NCBI GenBank assembly: GCA_030533445.1
Contig: CM060064.1
Span: forward strand, 8,638,879 to 8,702,878
DNA from: Cyprinodon diabolis
Lineage: Eukaryota; Chordata; Actinopteri; Cyprinodontiformes; Cyprinodontidae
DNA: 64,000 nt
Reading direction: 5' to 3'
How positions within the stretch are numbered: the stretch's first letter is position 1; the number at the start of each line of letters is the position of its first letter. Both the position numbers and the translations under genes were made by a program. Under the pieces are notes generated by a model. That model was given only the letters and a program-made list of their open reading frames with translations, was not told where the DNA came from and ran no database searches. Positions 22,985-35,040 of the stretch are shown piece after piece.

Positions 22985-23185
22985 ATTCAATTCAGTTTAT
23001 TTCTATAGCGCCAATTCACAACACACATCATCTCAAGGCACTTTACAGTTCACCAGATCATCCAGTCAAATTGATTCAAAGTTTTCTAAGGAAAACCAGT
23101 TGATTGCATCGGCTCATTGATTCGAAGTCAATCCCTCATACTAAGCATGCTTGTAGCGACAGTAAAGAGGAAATTCACTTCACTT
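22985..23185 (-). repeat. dispersed teleost retroposon fragment
   Basis: Contains 'ttcaattcaattcagttta', 'tagcgccaattcacaacac' and 'gcactttaca', the inverted 3' end of a very common fish retroposon also seen at 34719-35040, 36661-36755 and 60845-61080. CCAGAG on either side (about 22972 and 23196) may be its target duplication. Confidence 0.7.
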
Positions 23186-23223
23186 CACCATTGAAATTCA
23201 CCAGAGCTATAGTTAAACTGACA

Positions 23224-23517
23224 ATGTGCATGGCATTTGGATGTTGTGATACATCGGGTAAAACTGAAAAGAACATTTGTTATTTCACCTTTCCGATTCA
23301 CCAATCCTATCCAGTTTGTTGTTCGATTGCCAACTTAAAGAGGGAGGATTTGCCATCGAACTTCTGGCCAGAGAAAAAACACGTAATATGTAGCCAACAT
23401 TTGGAAGAAGAATGTTTTCAAGATGACTTGGATAATAGTGCGTTGGGACAAACATCAGATACAGCACTGGGACTTGCTCAACAGCCGATACCTCACTGTG
23501 ACGTCACAAACCGGTAG
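23224..23517 (+). pseudogene. THAP-domain fragment in a mobile element
   Basis: 97 codons, from MCMAFGCCDTSGKTEKN to a stop after CDVTNR. The zinc-coordinating C2CH pattern of THAP domains is intact: Cys2 and Cys7 (CMAFGC), then Cys55 and His58 (VICSQH). The FP (residues 23-24), an Arg near residue 40, and ECF with its aromatic residue are also present. The usually conserved central Trp is replaced (CCSIANLKR), so DNA binding is doubtful. Nothing follows the domain; THAP-type transposases or host THAP proteins are far longer. The retroposon 22985-23185 lies just upstream. It is probably the leftover first exon of a THAP-encoding DNA transposon. Confidence 0.6.
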
Positions 23518-23850
23518 GTGGCAGTAGTGTTCTTTAACAAACATGGATGTCTCCATTCAAATGAAAATGACTCTTGATTAAAAACACTTATCATTTATTG
23601 AACAGTATGTACTAATTTCATATTTTAAAGTACTTTAAGAAGTTTGTATTCTGCGACGGCACATTTTCTTTAAATGCAAAATGTTGACATATTTTTTACA
23701 ATCTTGCTTTAATTACTGCTTGAAGTGGGTCGCTCTGTCAGCTAAAGGCATGTTTAGAGTCTCTATACTCGAGTTAATGACTAATCGATTACTAAATTAG
23801 TTGAAGATTATTTCAATAATCTATTATTCCAATTAATCGTTTCAGCCCTA

Positions 23851-26800
23851 AAAATTATACAAACATTGTTTCTAATTTAATTTGATGTTTTTGTTTAATT
23901 TTTCAAGTTTCATTAAGTAAAAGTGAAGAAGTACAGGTTTTACATTATACTTAAGTACAAAAGAAAAATTTGGTATTTGTGTCAAATGATGCAAATAAAT
24001 TTTAAAGGTTGTATACTTTAGAAAAATATTTTAAAGTAGAGAAAATAGGTTGATAATACTCTTCCTCATTGTGTTGGTAAACAGAATATTACAAAAAATA
24101 GAAGTTTTTCTCTAAATTAAGATTTGAAAGAGCATCATATAGATTGAACTGAACAGAAATCCTGCATTACTAGCTAAATCTGTACAGTGTTCTGCTATTT
24201 ATCACATTAAAGCTGCAAATAGCATTAAAATGAAAAGTTGAAACATAACAAACGTGTACATTTAAAATCAAACAAACGGGAAACTATCATACAACCTGAT
24301 CCCTCATCTGCAATGTTCTCTGGACTCCAACTGGACGGACCCCCCTGAGTTGTAGAAGTTATACCATTCCTTCATTAAAAGAACATAATAACTGCAAAGC
24401 AGATAAGGGTATATTCAAGAACAAAAAAGCGGACTGATGGACTGACATTACTCTGAACCGCAAAAGCCCAACACTTGCAATGGTGAAACAAAAGCTACGT
24501 CTACTATCTAAACAGAAAATTTGATTAATCTATAAAAACAATTTATTCCTGCCTGGTATTCTCCCAAAAAGAGTGTTACAAAATATGATTTAAAGTGGAG
24601 TAATATGACTCTAGATACATTTAAAATGACCTTACAGTAAATCCTCTACAGTATTTCACCAAAACCAACTGAAGCAGAAACATCTTATCTCTCTTTCTGC
24701 ACTGAAGGCTATCCACAAAGCACAGCCGGCAGGTCAGGCAGGGATAAAACCCAGACACAGGTTGAGCTCAGCCCAAACACTAAATTATGATTGCTCCTGT
24801 CCATAATAAAACACAACACAACCATGCACTGTGCTCTCACTGACACAGACAAATAAATTAAGAGGCTGTAGCTGGCTCTTGTTATGTATTCATTCGTTAA
24901 AGCCATTCTGTTTAAGATTCTACAGGAACTCACTTCCCGTCAGCTTAAATGTTGGTGGCTCTGGTTTGTGGAAGGGCCCCTTTCTCTCTGTGTAGTCGCT
25001 AATTTCATTGTTATTGTAACTGCACTTAAAAAATAAATAAATAAAAACGAGTTCCTCTTCCTGCTGTGAGCAGCAGGGGAAAATATAATCTATGTCCTGT
25101 GCTGAGGAATGTTTACTGAGGCAGTGAAATAAGAGAAACAAACAGCAGGCCACTGAAATCAATAAATAATTTCCTATCAAATGGTATCTCATCAGATTCA
25201 GCTGTGGTTTTGGAGGACACTAGCAAAACTCATCTTCTAAGTTTACATTTGTGCTTATGAAGATGGCTGTAGCAAGAATGAAGGTGATTTATGATGGAGA
25301 GATGGGCTACATTCAAGGTAATAGAATCTCATCATTCAATATAATGTGCTATATACAGCTCATCCGACACATTTCTGAGTGATTTAAATTTATAGGGATG
25401 GGGATTTATTTTGCTGCAAATATGTATCATAAATAATAGTTTTAAAAAATTACCCCTTCTGCAATGGTCAGACGAGATTCCATTCAAAAGTGTGTAAATG
25501 TAATTAATATCTCCTCTAAACTCTAAAATTAGAGCATGTGAGAACGAAGAGTTCCCTCTTGTGGCCATTAAACTGCATTACAACCTCATTTAACCCAGCT
25601 TTTAGAATGAATCAGCAGGAAGTTTTCAGCAATATCAGCATTTTCAGCTAAATGCAAGCTTCAAAGTTAAACCACCTACTTATTTTTAAATGAATCACTT
25701 TCATTTTGAATAAAATCTAAGAAGGTGATTTTTATACATAAAAAAACTAAAGTCAAGAGAAAAGTAGGCGTTGAATGCATTATTCATAGACCAGTAAATG
25801 GCATGTCACAGGTATCATGTTGCATTGCTGATACTCTCCTTTACCTGAACTAGGGTGAACTGAAGAACATGTTCTGCAGATGGAGGGTTCCTCTGACCAT
25901 CCTAGCCTGGACTGTGTCCAGCATAAAAACGCCAGTCTAGCACACACCCGAGCAAATTGTTACCCAGGCTTAGGGGGGGCTACATGAGCGTGATAGGTCG
26001 CAGTGACAAGCATTCTAATCAGCCAGCCAGGCAATGAATGAAACTCTCAAGTCCATAATCATTTAAAGAGACAGGACGATCATGTATGGGCAAAAAAAGA
26101 AAAAAATGCAATGGACCACCTTCATCATCTACTGACACCGCATATATCATGAATTATGTGCCCATTTAAGAGAAAATAAAAAGCATAAGCTTTAAGAAAC
26201 AATTAAGAATGACAAGTTTTCACATGCCCCGACAACAGCGTGCACATGGCGAATTACATTTTAATGAGTTCTAATTTTAGGAAGCGCGTCTGTAATAATA
26301 ATAGACTCCATTATTATTTATGTTCCTTTGATGTTCAGCAATACAAGGAAAACAATCAGATTACTGTAAAAATCCAGAGAAATGGCTGTCTGTCAGAGGT
26401 ACATCCCAGAGCCTCTCTATGACCTAAATAAACCTAACATTTTTTTTTTTTTTTTTGATAGACGACGCCTGCTCTCTGACATAACACGCGCACACAGTGC
26501 AGTAGGTGGTTTCTACGGCTTAAAATAACCGCAATAAGAAAGAAAAAGGCGACAGCTGTTATAATTGAACGTGTTTTGACGGGCAGATTTACTTAAAGAA
26601 AATAACAGTACAAACCCCCTCGAAGAAAAAGCTGAAATGGTCGAATATGAGAATTACAAGAGCGCGATGTTCACTCATCTTACCCATTGTAGCACTGATG
26701 GAAGGGACTATGTCTGCGCAGAAAGATCGCTGTTTATAGGTCCTTGCAGTGTGTGAGAGTCCGCAGCTCCTGCAGCCCCTGCAGCTCCCGCTTCCAGAGA

Positions 26801-27258
26801 AGGAGCCGCTCCGACATTCAGGACCGCGGACAGCTCCCGTCGCCTTCTTCCTGTTACGGAAGGTTAAACTACAATCGATCAGACTAAACGCTGCCTTTTT
26901 TTTCTGTGCTAAAGCACGTTCAGGTCAGGGGTAAATGTTATGGGATGTCAAAAAAAAAAAAAAAAAAGAAAAAGTTAAATAAATCTGAATCTAAACGTCC
27001 AAGCCGGTAGGTCCCGGTACAAAACGCGAGTGCACAGCTCAGTGTCTCTGTCCTGCTGGAAGCCTAACAGCTTTGCGGGGTTTGATAACAGCCCCTGTTG
27101 TAGCGGACGTGTCTCCACTCAGTCCTCAGCTCTCACTCCAACACAGGCATGCAAACGCGTTTGGCGGCGGAACGCAGTCTGCCGCCGTGTCATTTCATCA
27201 CAGAAACGTTTAGCACGATTACGGAGTCAGTCTGTGCTGTTAAATCTCATTTTCCGAA
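23851..27258. other. intron, CpG-richer block at its right end
   Basis: No exon is recognised. Stepwise AT-rich sequence at 23870-24060 resembles the interior of the MITE at 30250-30945. The block 26460-27240 has more CpG than the rest and holds the possible TATA promoter at 26684-26738. Confidence 0.45.
26684..26738 (-). promoter_or_regulatory. possible TATA promoter and tiny first exon
   Basis: The minus strand shows TATAAACA at 26738-26731. About 45 bp downstream is an ATG (26687) followed by G and a consensus donor (ATGG|gtaaga at 26683). The block 26460-27240 is richer in CpG than its surroundings. This could be an alternative promoter within rims2 or of an unannotated transcript. The exon would leave in phase 1, which does not fit the phase-0 entry of the rims2 exon at 18331. 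Low confidence. Confidence 0.2.
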
Positions 27259-27264
27259 ATAAAG

Positions 27265-27351
<87 letters not shown>

Positions 27352-27360
27352 AAAAAAGAA
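27259..27360. repeat. (AAAG)n microsatellite
   Basis: About 23 uninterrupted AAAG units with short impure ends. It creates false lysine-rich and phenylalanine/serine-rich open frames on the two strands. Confidence 0.95.
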
Positions 27361-27643
27361 TATCCGATCAAGGAGAAAAATATCACCGCTGACAGAAGTT
27401 AAAAAAGAAAAAAAACATAAATAAACAATCATGCTAGAAACGTGTGTGAAAAAGGAAAAAAACGATTATATGTCATGTTGCTGCTTAGCAGTGTTTGAAA
27501 CATTATTTAAATAAGGATATTTATTAATTACTTACGGTATCTCAAAAAGTTACTGAGTAACTAGTAGTGTTGCACTGATACCGATACCAGTATCGGGCAT
27601 GGCCCCGATTCAGCACTAAAATGTTGGTATCGCTACCGGTGAG

Positions 27644-29691
27644 CAAGGGCGTAGGAATATGTTTACAATTGGGGGGGACACATGTCGGAAATCTGAGATT
27701 CGTAAATATTCAACAGAAACATATCTTAAGTATGCTACTTTAAAAAAAGGCTATTTAATCTTTTACTTTATTCCTTTATAAATGTGTCTTGCAAAAATAA
27801 TGCATTTAAAATTTACATAATGCATTTGTTCATAAGATGTGAGCATATAACCAAACAAAATGACTGGAGTCTTTATTAAGCAAAGGGAGATGTCTTTCAA
27901 GGGCTTCAGCCCTTGGCATATTTAGGGTCTGCATCACACTAGAAAATCAAATATTTCAGTTGGATTAAAAACAGTTCAGTAGGCCACACAAGTGCAAAGT
28001 TTGATATGTTTTATTTTGTCAAACTTGCAATAATGGTCAAAAATGAATTTATATAGGTTGACTGACAGAGGGAGCTGACGGTGTGTTGAAGAATTATGGA
28101 CAGGGCGCTTTAAATTCAAAAACGCATTCTAAACCTTTGGTAGAAATCCATCTATCCTTCCATTTTCTGTACACCCTGTCCCTTAGTGGGGTCGGGAGGT
28201 GCTGGTGCGGGGTGCACCCTAGACAGGTCGCCAGTCTGTCCAGACCTTTGGTAGAAATGGCGCTTTTAATTCCAATTTCCAGTACAGAACAGAGAAAACT
28301 ACAGAGTTGTCAATGTTGTGTTAATCTGTTTATAGTCTAAAAAGAGGAGGCAACAGTTTATTTGAGGAAATAAAGGTGCAGAAGTTAATTAGTTGGTTAA
28401 TAAGTGGTTGCACAACCAATGCAACCGCCGCTGCTAAGAATTAAAATTAATTCTCCCTGTGGTTTTAACTAACGATCAGGAGCACGGCAGGTATAACATC
28501 TGTCCATTTCGGTAATCAAAACCACGCAAAAAATAAAAAAATCCTCGTAAAACGCACGCCCAGACCGGGCTAATTTCAACACAAGTTGTGTTAGGTGACT
28601 GTTACTCACACTGACGTTTCTCTTTTTAAAAAATCTGAGCAAGTCCTACTGCTGTTTCAGCCTTTTAGTTGGTGGTGGCATTGTACTGAAATGAGATATA
28701 TAAAAAAAAACAAAAAAAAAACATTTTGGCTAGCGTGGCAAACGTCTAGAGAAAGTTAGCAGTTAAATATTGGATGAGTGATCAGCCCAAGACTACGGAA
28801 GAGGATAGGGCCATTGAAAAAAAAAGTTAAATGATTTTCAAATTTTATTTCAGTTTAATACGGGAAAAAAGTCAGAATTCTGACTTTTTTTCTCAGAATT
28901 TTGGATCTTAATGTAGATGGGCACCATGAAGGAAGAGATGTGGGAGAACTCAGCTTCACTGACAAAGATGTGAGTTGTTTGAGGTGGCCAGTGACACATT
29001 GGTGGAAAATGATGGAGTTAGGCAACTTTTTACGTGCCCGAGGGGTCGCCTCATTAATGGAGGAGCAGAAGGTCATTAAAACAAGAGGGCTAGTCTCTAA
29101 AACAGACATGGCTATGACTTGATGCTAACATTTTGTTATATTACATTTGTGTTGTGTTTTCCAAATAGTGTAGAAAAGGAATGGTGGGTTTATGTTTGCC
29201 TTTTATGAGCAGGACAGTAAGCAGAGAAGTGTAGCATTACCTCCAACTAGTTAAACTCATAATTATGAAGTTATTCAACAAATTCCTCAAGTAAAAAAGT
29301 GCAACTTTTATTTTTTATTTATTTATTTTTTACCAGATTTGTTGATTAATTTCAAAATTATGTATTCCTTCCAAATTTCCAAATCTGAAGAATTTTTTAA
29401 ACCAATATCTACATTATTCAACATTTAGTTTGTTTTAGCAGTACTTCCTGTTATATTTCTTTAAACGTATATTTTACATTTTCTTGCACAGCAAGCTCAG
29501 CAGATTTGAAATTGTGTGCTTGTGTAAACACAAGTAGTCAATCTTTACTCTAAACATATATTCTGGTTATTTTTTAGTTAGACCTTCTTGTTTTTATATA
29601 TCTGTATAGTACCATGGACATATCCACTTGGCTTTTATATTGGGGGGGACATGTCCCCCCCGTCCCCCCCGCTTCCTACGCCGCTGCCGGT
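27644..29691. mobile_element. GGGCGTAGGAA element nested in the hAT
   Basis: The left end GGGCGTAGGAATATG and the right end GCTTCCTACGCC are inverted repeats, each next to a TTGGGGGGGACA tract. The host sequence on either side repeats as GCTACCGGTGAG (left) and GCTGCCGGTGAG (right). The open frame at 28901-29122 inside it has no recognisable motif. Family unknown to me. Confidence 0.55.
28148..28243 (-). mobile_element. 96-bp 3' end of an L2-type retroposon
   Basis: Read on the minus strand: a 'gactggcgacctgtctaggg' segment, CACCAGCACCTCCCGACCCC, then 'ggaaggatagatgg', the standard 3' end of L2/Maui-type fish retroposons. It is bounded by a perfect 15-bp target duplication, ACCTTTGGTAGAAAT (28133-28147 and 28244-28258). 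Confidence 0.9.
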
Positions 29692-30249
29692 GAGTACCAA
29701 TAAATAGGGCAAAGATACCATTCTGAGAGACAAAAGTTTATTCAACTATTGTCACCCATTCCAGGTAGAAAAGTTCTACTGGATTCACTTTGTATTAGTC
29801 TTTTTCCTGCTTCACTAAGGTAGGCAGCAGCTTGAAAAAGCCATGATGGCAATTATTTTACATCCAAGTAGTATGCAGTTCCTCATATATACACACACAC
29901 ATCAATTTCAAAGAGATGGTATCGGTATGGTAACGGTATGGCCAATACTGCACAGCCAGGTATCGGGTATCGGGGCCAAAAAAATGGCATCGGTGCAACA
30001 CTAGTAACTGCACAATCAAACTAATAAGTAACTATGTGGCTACTTTATTATGATCTAAAATATCAAAGTATTTGGTGATTTTTTCTGTTTAGTGGAACTT
30101 TTAATACAACTGGAGGTTCAATTAAGAAAAACAAGATGTTTGATACTAAATTGATATTAAGAAGCAACGCCTGGCTGCTGATTATGACCTTTAATTATAA
30201 TGATAACATACTGGGAGCAACAAGCCAGGCTGCTTTCACGGGAAGCAGT

Positions 30250-30945
30250 AGAGGTGGGTAGTAACAAGATACATTTAGCTAAGTAACTTTTTTTTTTAAG
30301 ATTACTTTGAGGGGTAGTTTTAATGCATTGTATCTTTTTACTTTTACTTAAAAGTTGGAGTTTCACCCAATAATGGACAATTTTTAAATAAAAACACAGA
30401 CACACGCATCTACGGTTTATCCATATGTGAGTCTTTTTTCTACTCAGACTTATTTGGTTTGTTCTTATTTTACATTTGCTGTGTGATTTATAGGTCAAAC
30501 AAAAGTGCAGTAAACATTTTACTGTACCCTGTTACTAGAAATTTAACTTACTTTATTTTAAGCTTTATAAAGAAGATGCAGTAATTGACTTGAAAAGTTT
30601 TGAAACAAAAACACAAAAAAATAAATTTGGAAAAATGTTTCTTCCTGCTGAAAATCGTTATTATCTATTTCCTGTATTCTATATATTCCTTTCTTGAAAT
30701 GTGACCCTTTATAACATCAGATTTTGCATAAATCTTTAATTATTCTGTAACTTGACATATTTTTTAAAAATATTCAATCAAATGTTATGCTTAGTTACTT
30801 GATATTTGAGTAGCTTTTTTATCAAATACCTGTTACTCCTGCTTAAGTAAGTGGATGGCTGCTTTTTACTTTTACATGAGTAAAAATATGATGAAGTAGT
30901 GCTCCTTGTACTTAAGTCCAATTTTTTGATACTCTACCCATCTCT
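30250..30945. mobile_element. MITE with AGAGRTGGGTAG ends
   Basis: 696 bp. Left end AGAGGTGGGTAGTAACAAG, right end (inverse) AGAGATGGGTAGAGTATC. The AT-rich, acttaagta-containing interior is typical of an abundant fish MITE. No target duplication was confirmed. Confidence 0.7.
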
Positions 30946-31635
30946 GGTGAGCACGTTCCACCACATAACTGCATAGACATATCCAAATTGTCCAAGGATG
31001 CAATAAGAGACCATGCCACCTCACTCTCTACTGATCCTGCTGTGTCTCGTCTCACAAACACAAATTTATTGCAATCCCCAGATATAAATGCATAGCCCAT
31101 CCTCCTGCAGCTCAAACCAAATAATCAGTTTATATTAATCTGATGACCCAGCCAAACAGCAGAGAATCCATGATGAGTTAGCTAAAATGGCAGCTGCTGA
31201 GTTCTAACCCAGTTCCATTGCCTTGGAAAAGGGTTTTAAACATTTGATGAAATGCCGAAATTCTTGACAACAGTAGATCCTCTTAACAATCTTCTTTAAG
31301 GCCAGACATATCGTCATGAAGAAAAGAAATCTGATTAGCTCATTCAACCTGAGGACATTGATACTGTTCACTTAAGTTTAGATGGCTTGTTTGTTTGTTT
31401 GTTTTTTTGTTTTTTTTTTGTTAAATTTTGCAATTAAAAAAGTCTTTTTAATATATTAAACAAAAATAAGAAAGTTTTAGTAACATACTTAACACACATA
31501 AATAAATGATTATAAAAGATGCTAAATAAACAGACCTTCATGATTCAAGAGGGCTGACTCTTATTGAGAATTTAAAAAAAAGACGATTGGTCTCCCCAAA
31601 AAAGGCCAAAATTTAGGGACTTTAGTGAAACATCA
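30946..31635. other. intron, no gene seen
   Basis: No recognised exon or element; a GTTT-rich tract lies near 31390-31420. Confidence 0.5.
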
Positions 31636-32590
31636 AAATGTAAGAGCTGGTGAAGATTCTCAGTCATCCAGCTTATAGTAACTCCCAAAAAAATGAGAAA
31701 ATTGAAAACAATCCACTGGACATTGTTTCCAAGTTGAAGACATTTCGCCTCCCATCCAGGAAACTTTTTCAATTCAAAATGTCAGGAATAGGATTGAGTT
31801 ACATCGCATTGAGTTACATCGTGCTGAACATGTCCCTACAAAAACAGAAGGGAAGCACAACGAACAGAAATACATCAAAGATGCTCTTCAAACCTGCGGA
31901 TACCCAAACTGTGCCTTTGTCAAATCAGCAAGGAAATCCAGAAGACATACAGCAGAACATAACTGTGAGAAGAATAAATGCAAAAACAAAACAAGACCCT
32001 TAGAGGCTAGTGCATCCTTAGGACAAAACCCCCAGACTGAATATGAGCAGAGTGGTGTATGCAGGTTAATGCAGTGAGGATTGCCCTGATCTTTATATTG
32101 GAGAAACCAAACAACCTCTCCACAGAAGTATGGCCCAACACAGAAGAGCGACCTCCTTGGGACAAGACTCGGTACATCTGCGGTAAATCTATACCTTATG
32201 AACAAAGGACATTCTTTTGAGAACCAAAGAAAATAGGTTGTTTGAGAGGGGCGTGAAGGAAGCCTCCAAAAACTTACAATGCAGCAATTGAGTTAATCCT
32301 TTCTCGCTATCATTGAAGCCCCACCCCCTGTATAGGAGAGCGGAGGACTTCGCCTATTCAGCCAGGCCAACAATTCCCTTTAACGACTCACCTTTCAGAC
32401 ACTTAGATGGGTATGGGGCATTGCAGGCTAACAAAAGAAGCCAAATGACCCCCATCCCAAGGGGGTGGACCCCTTTATCCCTTTTCAGTTTGCATGTTTT
32501 CAAAATAAAAACAAGGTTTTGATGGGCTACTGTATAAAAACTCAAAGCTATTCCTGACATTTTGAATTAAAAAAACTTGGAAACAAAGTT
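31636..32590 (+). mobile_element. Penelope-like retroelement 3' fragment
   Basis: In broken frames it keeps the end of a Penelope ORF: QKYIKDALQTCGYPNCAFVK, then at 32090-32170 LYIGETKQPLHR, AQHRRATSLGQDS, and further FERGVKEAS. These fit the region before and within the GIY-YIG endonuclease of Penelope elements. Stops and frameshifts interrupt it. The element is bounded by an inverted repeat of about 40 bp: 'ttcaaaatgtcaggaatag' at 31773-31792 and its inverse at 32548-32566, consistent with the inverted terminal parts of this class. Confidence 0.8.
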
Positions 32591-32760
32591 CAAAGTGTCC
32601 AAAGTCCAAACCACAAAGGTGGTTTTAACTTTCTTGTTTTCTTTTTTTTGGAACAACATGTAAGAGATTTCCAATACTGACTTGTTTGTGCAGTGATCCT
32701 AGTCAGCAACACTCACCGTCTATCTAAAGGGTACCAAGTAGGAAGAGTGATGACCTGGTA

Positions 32761-33724
32761 CACTGATAAAAATGACTTTTTGGTGTAGTAAACTATTAGA
32801 GTATTTGTAATAATTTCTAATCAGAATTTTTAAGCTTCTGTAAGAACTAGAGTTTCTGAAGCAAAATTAAACCTTTTTTAATGTAATACATGAATTTTGG
32901 AAGAAGAGTAAATTTTTCTTAGATTTTCTTAAACTATTTAAATATTTACCAGTTGTATGAAGATAAACCTACAAATACTGGATAAACGTTATCCAAAAAA
33001 TTTAGCATTTTGAAGCGGTAGCACGGCGCATGAGCACTGTAGTGTCACAGCAGGACTGATTCTGCTTCGAGTCCAGACGTCAGAGACAGAGCAAGAGGTA
33101 GTCCCAACATGAATGGTTGTTTGTCCTGTGTGTCTCTGTGTTGCCCTGCGATGGACTGGCGACCTGTCCAGGGTGTAGCCTGCCTCTCGTCCATTGACTG
33201 CTGGAGATAGGCACCAGCACCCCTCGCGACCCCACTCGGGACAAGCGTGTAAGAAAATGTATTGATGGATGGATGGATGGTATATAAAATGTATAGACTT
33301 TTATTTCAATTTATTTGGTAACATTTTTATCAAAAAAAAAATGGCAATGGTTACCTAATATTAGTGAGTAATGTAACAAAATGAAGCAAAGTAAATGTCA
33401 ATCAGAGAAAATAATTAATATCTACTTAATTACTTTATAACAGCAAATTCTACAGGGATATAACATTTACTTAAAATTTTGAGTAAAATGCAAGTTCACT
33501 TTACTTAATTTTTTTAATAAATCTAACTTACAATTTGGATGTAATTAAGTAAATGTTACTTAATATCTTCACAACTGTTATGTTTAATGGAAAGTAAAAT
33601 TCACTTGATACTGGCAAGTGAGTGTTACTTGATATTGCAGCATTAAATTTTACTTAAATCATTTGAGTGCAAATACTTACAATATATTTTTTAAGTAAAT
33701 CTTATGAGCTGTTTTTTTTCAGTG
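32761..33724. mobile_element. CACTG-ended DNA element carrying a SINE
   Basis: Left end CACTGATAAAAATGAC, right end TTTTTTTTCAGTG, with TA on both sides (32759-32760 and 33725-33726), as in the MITE at 16008. The SINE at 33015-33281 is inserted in it. Confidence 0.65.
33015..33281 (+). mobile_element. tRNA-type SINE with L2-like tail
   Basis: The head 'gtagcacggcgcatgagcac' and 'ttcgagtccagacg' resemble degenerate A and B boxes of a tRNA-derived SINE. The body holds 'gcgatggactggcgacctg', CACCAGCACCCCTCGCGACC, and a (GGAT)n end, as in L2-dependent fish SINEs. Confidence 0.75.
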
Positions 33725-33727
33725 TAA

Positions 33728-34718
33728 GAGATGAAGGGTGGCCTGTGCTAACTGATGTACATGGGTGGTAAAACCTGGTCCAAAATTTGTTCCTATGCAA
33801 ATATAACTAAAATAACATGCCCTTCAAAAAGCAAAGCATGCTTCAGCAATGGTCTGAAGAGCAGATAACCAAGCTGAAAGTGTTGATCTGGCCTCCAAAT
33901 TCCCAAGATTTCAATTTTAAAAAGTAACTTACAGGACAACAGAAGATGACTGGGAAGAAAAGAGGGTCCAGACACATTATTAGGCATCTGGTTATTATGT
34001 TAGGTCTAATTAAATTAAGTGTGTGGAGTTTCCAGGTTTTGCTGTGCATGTGTCTTATATCTAGCAGTCCCCCATAAGCATGACAAAAGTTTGGTGAAAT
34101 TGTAACTGGAAACATATTGGTACTAACAGATAATTATTTAAATATGGCTATTGGTTCATTATAAATAATCCAAGAAAACAGAATCCAGGAATCATTTTCT
34201 ATCTTGTAATTTTTCAAACCATCTATCACTGCCCATCAATCACAGATTCATATATTACTTATAACTTACTTTTCCAATCATATTTCAAAATTGACGTCAG
34301 TTATTTTCAAACCAAAAAATCAACACCAAATCAGCAGAAGACTTCTTAGTTATGCTACTATAGGTTTAGGTTGCTGGAGGACATAGAGACCACTTTTAAT
34401 GATTTTCACTTTATCTTTATTGTCTCAAGTTGAAGTATTTCTTAAGTTAACCTGTACTTTGATTATAGATAACAGATTTACGTCTGTTTTTAAGTGTTTA
34501 CTCCTGTTTCTCTCTTAGACATAACGAAGGGCTCAGTTTTTATGGTTTTTGACATGAAAACTGTCTCAGAGCCTATTTGTTTAATTCTTTTTTCCCCAGA
34601 TTTACCTGTGAAGCTAGTTTACATTTTCTGACATAGAAAGAATTTTTTAATCAGTGCTTCTATGATTCTCTTTTATGTCTTGTTTTCTTGAACTCCCAGG
34701 TAGCCTGCGCAGAAGGGC
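33728..34718. other. intron, no gene seen
   Basis: No recognised exon, element or motif. Confidence 0.5.
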
Positions 34719-35040
34719 ACTCACACTGAGGCTGGTTCTGCTCTATGTTTCTTCCTGTTAAAAGGGGGGATTTTTCTCTCCACTGTTGCCTGCATTCCCT
34801 CAGGAGTGAAGGATTGCTGACGAGTCAATGACTCGGTGCAAGCAGATGTCTACGGTCGGCACATACTCACCCAGGAGGAAGGTACCGTACTGTATCCTGC
34901 AACGATAATGACCTAATGCAATTAGCTGACTTTCCTTCAAAGAAACATTTTCTTTTATGGAAACTTTTAACCAATCTGACTGGATGATCTGTTTGAATTG
35001 TCTCTGTAAATAGGGGCTTCAGAGGACATATTGGGATTTG
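34719..35040 (+). repeat. dispersed teleost retroposon copy
   Basis: Contains 'gaggctggttctgctctatg' and 'ttcttcctgttaaaagggg', followed by a CTCTCCACTGTTGCC-like segment; the same family appears inverted at 22985-23185 and 60845-61080. Confidence 0.7.

Larger units (their letters stand above)
22500..23850. mobile_element. hAT element split by a THAP-bearing insertion
   Basis: Left end TAATGCTGCAACTAATGATT and right end TTAATCGTTTCAGCCCTA pair with the ends of the intact hAT at 59376-59853. The inner right part also matches it ('ctaaaggcatgtttagag' and 'cgattactaaattagttga'). The central part from about 22686 to 23700 is unrelated and contains the THAP frame. Clear 8-bp target copies were not found. 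Confidence 0.6.
27565..30003. mobile_element. hAT element with nested insertion
   Basis: 2,439 bp. Left end TAGTGTTGCACTGATACCGA, right end GGCATCGGTGCAACACTA. The flanking 8-mers GTAACTAG (27557-27564) and GTAACTGC (30004-30011) agree at 6 of 8 bases. Only the outermost parts belong to this non-autonomous hAT; the middle, about 27644-29691, is another insertion. Confidence 0.8.

Noticed and set aside
27030..27432. Open frames rich in Lys/Glu (plus) and Phe/Leu/Ser (minus)
   Set aside because: They are translations of the (AAAG)n microsatellite.
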